Shown in pieces: positions 6,653 through 9,635 of a DNA stretch of 9,635 nt. Origin of the DNA: CAYRIY01 sp964424335 (lineage in GTDB: Bacteria; Bacillota; Limnochordia; DTU080; RSA5); assembly GCA_964424335.1 (NCBI GenBank), contig CAYRIY010000120.1, positions 1 through 9,635 on the forward strand, read 5' to 3'. The notes beneath the pieces are model-generated. The model saw only the letters and a list, made by a program, of their open reading frames with translations. It made no database searches and was not told where the DNA came from. A program made the position numbers and the translations under genes. Position 1 is the first letter of the stretch. The number at the start of each line of letters is the position of its first letter.

Positions 6653-6681
6653 TTGAGGCTGCGCTTGGCCAGATGTATAAT
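6653..6681 (+). promoter_or_regulatory. Promoter of the 30-residue membrane peptide gene
   Basis: TTGAGG (6653-6658) and a perfect TATAAT (6676-6681) are separated by exactly 17 bp. Transcription would start near 6688, giving a leader of about 22 nt that contains the SD of the small gene. It fires away from the MFS promoter. Confidence 0.75.
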
Positions 6682-6710
6682 TGCAAGCGAATGGATGAGA
6701 GGTGATCGTT

Positions 6711-6803
6711 GTGAAGGAAGCGAAGGCCCCGATCGCGCCGCTCTTGATCGTCTTTGGAGTGTTGGTGCTGGTCTCTGTGGCGATGGATTACCTGATGTGG
6801 TGA
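6711..6803 (+). CDS. 30-residue single-pass membrane peptide
   Basis: The gene is very small but well supported. GTG 6711 is preceded by GAGAGGTGAT with GAGGTG 6 nt upstream, and by a consensus promoter. The product has a short N-terminus with three charged residues (MKEAKAPIAP), then one hydrophobic helix (LLIVFGVLVLVSVAM), and ends DYLMW before TGA. I do not recognise a family. The Lys residues at the N-terminus and an acidic residue after the helix suggest an N-in orientation, but the charge difference is small. It lies divergent to the MFS gene and convergent to the FmdB gene. Short membrane peptides of this kind often modulate a membrane complex or transporter; a link to the neighbouring MFS protein is only a guess. 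Confidence 0.65.
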   Translation: MKEAKAPIAPLLIVFGVLVLVSVAMDYLMW

Positions 6804-6812
6804 GAAGGAAAT

Positions 6813-6857
6813 GAGGCGCCGCGGCCATGGGTTTGTCCCCGCATCCGACGGCGCCTC
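6813..6857. terminator. Large GC-rich hairpin between convergent genes
   Basis: GAGGCGCCG (6813-6821) pairs perfectly with CGGCGCCTC (6849-6857). Inside, CGG/CCG and ATG(GG)/CAT segments allow the stem to continue with a bulge. It begins 9 nt after the stop of the membrane-peptide gene. On the plus strand no U-run follows; on the minus strand ATTTCCTT follows, which is moderately T-rich. It could end transcription from both the small gene and the FmdB gene, but an intrinsic terminator is not textbook here. Confidence 0.5.
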
Positions 6858-6872
6858 GCGCAAACTGATTTA

Positions 6873-6907
6873 TGTCTGAGGTCTTAGATCTTAAGTCTTT
6901 GGTCTTA
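6873..6907. repeat. Five tandem 7-bp units after the FmdB gene
   Basis: Five heptamers follow each other on the plus strand: TGTCTGA, GGTCTTA, GATCTTA, AGTCTTT, GGTCTTA, with consensus near GGTCTTA. On the minus strand the first unit met is TAAGACC, whose TAA is the FmdB stop codon, so the array begins inside the gene end and runs 32 bp beyond it. Confidence 0.65.
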
Positions 6908-7177
6908 GGAAGAAGCGGCAGCGCTCTTTGCCGAGGAATCTCCGGCGCTTTTTGAGTCTTTGGACTCGCCCGAGCCGTTGGAATCCGACCCTTTTCCGCC
7001 AGAGCGGTTGTCCGTCACATAAAAGCCCGGACCCTTGAAGATGATGTTTACGTTACGGCTGATGAGTCGTTTAACCGGGCTGCCGCATGTGGGACACTCG
7101 GCTAGGGCATCCTCTGTGATGTTTTGCCAGTGCTCGAAGGTTCCGCACTGTTCGCACTTGTACTCGTACGTTGGCAC
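6905..7177 (-). CDS. FmdB-family zinc-ribbon protein
   Basis: The 90-residue protein has the FmdB/CxxC zinc-ribbon domain: it starts MPTYEYKCEQCG, with cysteines at 8, 11, 28 and 31 in two C-x2-C knuckles that should bind one zinc. After the ribbon comes the conserved KRLISRNVNIIFKGPGFYVTD. The tail from about residue 58 is a Ser/Gly/Lys/Asp low-complexity stretch ending AAASS, as in many family members. Named after a gene of the formamide/acetamide (fmd) region, the family is mostly uncharacterised, with a putative regulatory role. The start is firm: GGAGGG lies 7 nt before ATG 7177, and a promoter is upstream. It is transcribed alone. Confidence 0.92.
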   Translation of the reverse strand: MPTYEYKCEQCGTFEHWQNITEDALAECPTCGSPVKRLISRNVNIIFKGPGFYVTDNRSGGKGSDSNGSGESKDSKSAGDSSAKSAAASS

Positions 7178-7206
7178 GCCATTTCCCTCCTATGCACACT
7201 GAAAAT

Positions 7207-7236
7207 ATGATAACGAGCCTCGGGCAGCCGTGTCAA
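7207..7236 (-). promoter_or_regulatory. Promoter of the FmdB gene
   Basis: On the minus strand a perfect TTGACA (7236-7231) and TATCAT (7212-7207) are 18 bp apart. The ATG of the zinc-ribbon gene follows 29 bp after the -10 box, so the leader would be short and hold only the SD. Confidence 0.75.
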
Positions 7237-7239
7237 GAC

Positions 7240-7294
7240 GAGCGTCACCTGTGCGACGCCTATGCCTCGCCAGTGTGACGCCTGTGCGCAGCCT
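7240..7294. repeat. Five degenerate 11-bp tandem units
   Basis: Units at 7240 (GAGCGTCACCT), 7251 (GTGCGACGCCT), 7262 (ATGCCTCGCCA), 7273 (GTGTGACGCCT) and 7284 (GTGCGCAGCCT) match the consensus GTGCGACGCCT at 7 to 11 of 11 positions. The 11-bp period is close to one helical turn. They start 3 bp behind the -35 box of the FmdB promoter, in the region between the divergent FmdB and rhomboid genes. A protein-binding array is possible. Confidence 0.45.
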
Positions 7295-7356
7295 TTAGTG
7301 GCAGGGTCGGAGGCCGCGTGTCGCAGGTCATTTTGGGCAATGGGGCAAACTATAGG

Positions 7357-7376
7357 GTGTTACGAGAGGGTAACAC
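7357..7376. promoter_or_regulatory. 20-bp palindrome upstream of the rhomboid gene, possible operator
   Basis: GTGTTAC and GTAACAC form perfect 7-bp arms around GAGAGG. A -10-like TATAGG (7351-7356) abuts it on the left, although no good -35 is seen. The site would then cover the transcription start, a common position for a repressor operator. It could also fold as a leader hairpin. No regulator gene is visible nearby and I do not recognise the site. Confidence 0.45.
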
Positions 7377-7414
7377 GAGGCGCCCAATCACGAGGAGTCC
7401 CAAGGAGCGTTCCC

Positions 7415-8092
7415 ATGATTCCGATTCGCGACAGCGTTCGTTCCCGCCGTAGACCCCTTCTTGTCTATGCGATCTTCGCGATCAACGCTTATGTTTTCTT
7501 CAACGAACTAACGATGGGGCGAGACATCGTCCGCTTCTTTTACGAATACGGGCTCGTAGCCCGTGAGTTTTGGCAGACGGACTCCTTCGTGGACCGCTTT
7601 GTGCCGGTCGTGACCTCGATGTTTTTGCACGCAGGATGGCTTCACTTCGGCGGCAACATGCTCTACCTGTGGATTTTCGGCGATAACGTCGAGGATCGAA
7701 TGGGCCATGGGCGCTTCCTAGCCTTTTATCTGATCAGCGGCGCCGCCGCAGCGCTCACGCAGTTGATCGTAAACCCCAATGCAACGGCTCCGATGGTCGG
7801 GGCGAGCGGCGCCATCGCGGGCATTCTCGGCGCGTACTTGCGCCTATTCCCACGGGCGCGGGTCGTCACCCTCGTCCCGGTGTTCTTCTTTCTTCACCTG
7901 ATCGAAGTGCCCGCCATGTTCTTCCTCGTGTTTTGGTTCTTCATCCAGCTCGCAAGCGGCAGCCTCGCCTTCGTCGCGCCGCAAGACGGCGGCACGGCAT
8001 TCTGGGCTCACATCGGCGGGTTTGTAGCGGGTTTTATCCTCGGTCCTAGGTTTGCCAGAAAACCAAAAGTCGAGGTGTTGCCGCCGTGGTAG
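7415..8092 (+). CDS. Rhomboid-family intramembrane serine protease
   Basis: The 225-residue integral membrane protein carries the rhomboid (S54) active site: GASGAIAG with the catalytic Ser at about residue 131, and AFWAHIGGFVAG with the catalytic His at about 199. Also conserved are FLHAGWLHFGGNMLYLWIFGDNVEDRMG, with the H-x3-N oxyanion residues at about 77 and 81, and the helix packing Gly residues. The N-terminus is short and basic (RDSVRSRRRP) before the first helix, with no extra domain. Rhomboids cut transmembrane helices of substrates in the membrane; the substrate here is unknown. Start: ATG 7415 has AAGGAG 7 nt upstream. An upstream in-frame ATG at 7262 would add 51 residues across the tandem repeat and palindrome and lacks support. 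Its last 7 bp overlap the ABC ATPase gene. Confidence 0.92.
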   Translation: MIPIRDSVRSRRRPLLVYAIFAINAYVFFNELTMGRDIVRFFYEYGLVAREFWQTDSFVDRFVPVVTSMFLHAGWLHFGGNMLYLWIFGDNVEDRMGHGRFLAFYLISGAAAALTQLIVNPNATAPMVGASGAIAGILGAYLRLFPRARVVTLVPVFFFLHLIEVPAMFFLVFWFFIQLASGSLAFVAPQDGGTAFWAHIGGFVAGFILGPRFARKPKVEVLPPW

Positions 8093-8802
8093 CCAATGCG
8101 GCAAGCCCCGAACATGAACCCGCCGCCGCCGAATCCGCACTCGTGCTGGACGGCATCTCCAAAGTGTACGAGGCGAGCGCCTCCCATCCCGTCCGAGCCT
8201 TGGATCGCGTGAGCCTCTCCCTCGCCCACGGCGAGATTGCGGCGCTCATGGGTCCATCAGGTTGCGGAAAATCGACGCTCTTACAAATCGCCGGCTGCCT
8301 GGACCGTCCCACCCGCGGCCGGGTCGTCGTGGACGGAATTGACGTATCGACGTCGCCGCCGCACCGCCTGCACCACGTGCGCAATCAAAAGATCGGCTTT
8401 GTCTTTCAGCAGCACCACCTCCTCCCCAATTTGTCGGCGGTCGAAAACGTCTCCGTTCCCCTGCGTTATGCCGGCGTCCCAAAGCGGCGAGCCCTCGACG
8501 AATCGCTAACCTGGCTCGAGCGCGTCGGACTATCTGATCGGGCGCACCATTTCCCCGCCGAGCTCTCAGGCGGCGAACGCCAGCGTGTCGCCGTCGTCCG
8601 CGCTTTGATCAATCGGCCTCGCATCGTCCTCGCCGATGAGCCAACGGGCGAACTCGATTCCGCCACAGGCGAGGCAATCATCAACCTCATGCTCGACCTC
8701 AACACCCAACTTGGGGCGGCCTTCCTGATCGCAACGCACGACTTGGACGTCGCAAGCCGGGCGCACCGGATCATCCGCCTTAAAGACGGGCGCCTCGCTT
8801 AA
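8086..8802 (+). CDS. ABC transporter ATP-binding protein, LolD/MacB/FtsE type
   Basis: The 238-residue ATPase has all the expected motifs: Walker A GPSGCGKST (56-64), Q-loop Gln at 108 in FQQHHLLPNLSAVENV, signature LSGGERQ (160-166), Walker B IVLADEPTGELDS (from 180) and the H-loop His at 218 in ATHDLD. ADEPTGELDS and the overall length place it with the MacB/LolD/FtsE-like group, which works with large-loop FtsX/MacB-type permeases rather than importers. No permease lies next to it inside the window. Start: GTG 8086 lies 8 nt after GAGGTG and overlaps the rhomboid stop by 7 bp, so the two are probably translationally coupled. Residues 1-18 before the domain are Ala/Glu-rich. The substrate is unknown. 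Confidence 0.9.
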   Translation: MVANAASPEHEPAAAESALVLDGISKVYEASASHPVRALDRVSLSLAHGEIAALMGPSGCGKSTLLQIAGCLDRPTRGRVVVDGIDVSTSPPHRLHHVRNQKIGFVFQQHHLLPNLSAVENVSVPLRYAGVPKRRALDESLTWLERVGLSDRAHHFPAELSGGERQRVAVVRALINRPRIVLADEPTGELDSATGEAIINLMLDLNTQLGAAFLIATHDLDVASRAHRIIRLKDGRLA

Positions 8803-8896
8803 CCTGCTCCCAACTTGCCTCCTCCCTCATGTTTCTCCCAACATTCGGACAAGATAACAGCGAGAGGAACTCCCACGAAAAGGAGGTCATCACGCC

Positions 8897-9634
8897 ATGG
8901 CAAATGGCAATCGCCGCGCCGACAAGCGGCAAAAAGCAGACCAAAAGCAGAACGATGCCGCCGAACGGGAGCTTGAACAAGGCTTTGAACCAGGCCTTGC
9001 GGACATGGAAACGGGAATCGAGACAGGCATAGAGGCAGACGCCGACCTACCGGAAGCCGAGCTGAATATCGATGCACAGGCCGCGGTCGATGCGGACATT
9101 GCGGCTGCAAACAGTGACATCGAAGCGGCTGCCGAGGACATGGGCGCACGGCAGAGCCTCGAGCCCGCCCAGCCCGGTCAAGCCCGCGTCGAGCAACATA
9201 ACGATTCAGCTCGTTCAGCTCAGCCCCAATTTTTCGCATGGCCGTCCGTGCAGCCTACGTTTCGCCGAAGCAAGGCGGAGGAGGCCAATGCGTTCTTTGC
9301 CTTCACCGAGCGCCTGCGCCAGGAATTGGGCTCCAATATTCCTGGGGATTTGGTGTCAGTGCCCGTCGATCCGCCTGACCCGAACGACCACGCGCTGTTT
9401 GATCCAACAATCTCTCCAAGCCCGCCTGTGGACGAAGAAAACGTCGACCACGATGTCGATGTCGAAGAGTACGGAGAGCACGAATACGAAGCAGACGACT
9501 TTTACGTCGGAGACGACGGGTACGGCGAAGACACTGAGGACGGTCAAGGCGATGTCGAAATCGACGTCGAGACCGATGTCGACGAGGACGACGATCCCGA
9601 CGGCGACCCGGACGGGGACGAATCGGAGTACTAG
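8897..9634 (+). CDS. Highly acidic protein of unknown function
   Basis: I do not recognise this 245-residue protein. Its SD (AAAGGAGGT, with further pairing to the 16S tail) is close to perfect and lies about 10 nt before ATG 8897, so strong translation is likely. The N-terminus is basic and Gln-rich (residues 1-20), followed by an Ala/Asp/Glu/Ile-rich stretch (30-82) with repeats such as TGIETGIEADAD. A short segment that may be ordered lies at about 111-156 (FFAWPSVQP then AEEANAFFAFTERLRQEL). From residue 178 the tail has 35 Asp/Glu in 68 residues and no Lys or Arg, including DVDEDDDPDGDPDGDES. There is no signal peptide or membrane helix. The D-x-D-x-D spacing could bind calcium or other cations; that is inference. 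The gene ends with TAG one base before the window edge. A 94-bp gap separates it from the ABC gene. Confidence 0.8.
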   Translation: MANGNRRADKRQKADQKQNDAAERELEQGFEPGLADMETGIETGIEADADLPEAELNIDAQAAVDADIAAANSDIEAAAEDMGARQSLEPAQPGQARVEQHNDSARSAQPQFFAWPSVQPTFRRSKAEEANAFFAFTERLRQELGSNIPGDLVSVPVDPPDPNDHALFDPTISPSPPVDEENVDHDVDVEEYGEHEYEADDFYVGDDGYGEDTEDGQGDVEIDVETDVDEDDDPDGDPDGDESEY

Positions 9635-9635
9635 T

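Noticed and set aside
7262..7414. Extension of the rhomboid N-terminus with a CDAC motif
   Set aside because: The extra 51 residues cover the 11-bp repeats and the palindrome, have no SD, and are not typical of rhomboids; ATG 7415 has a good SD.
8829..8844. ATGTT-N6-AACAT inverted repeat before the acidic gene
   Set aside because: The arms are only 5 bp and expected by chance at this scale; no clear promoter is next to it.

Overview
The window looks like a chromosomal segment of a moderately GC-rich bacterium that combines Firmicutes-style expression signals with an outer membrane. Shine-Dalgarno sequences are strong (GGAGG type), and TTG and GTG starts are frequent: six of the eleven complete genes start that way in my reading. 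The outer membrane is implied by a predicted FadL/PorV-type beta-barrel ending in Phe. A diderm Firmicute such as a Limnochordia-like lineage would fit, but this is inference and no marker in the window fixes the taxon.

Left block (1-2006, minus strand): a three-gene run reading away from metK. It encodes a small secreted beta-sandwich protein with a WxL-like motif, a secreted two-domain Ig-like protein resembling PapD-type chaperones or DUF916/WxL-interacting proteins, and the start of a Gln/Pro/Arg-rich protein with hexapeptide repeats that runs off the left edge. This looks like a small cell-surface locus.

metK (2044-3246, minus) encodes S-adenosylmethionine synthetase. It has its own promoter and a terminator at its 3' end. 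Its roughly 100-nt leader holds a hairpin plus U-run that looks like an attenuator. Divergent from it are a membrane-anchored TlpA/ResA-type thioredoxin (3459-4052) and the outer-membrane barrel gene (4180-5223).

Middle (5240-7177): an MFS transporter on the minus strand, apparently read from a leaderless transcript; an unlisted-type 30-residue membrane peptide on the plus strand with a strong promoter and ribosome binding site; a large hairpin; a run of 7-bp tandem repeats; and an FmdB zinc-ribbon gene on the minus strand.

Right block (7178-9635, plus strand): a 237-bp control region with 11-bp tandem units and a 20-bp palindrome, a rhomboid protease gene overlapping an ABC ATPase gene of the LolD/MacB type, and an extremely acidic protein of unknown function whose stop codon ends the window.

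I see no rRNA, tRNA, CRISPR array, transposase or insertion sequence. There is no single obvious new defence or biosynthetic system. The parts most worth following up are the WxL-like secreted pair, the metK leader, the 30-residue membrane peptide and the acidic protein.
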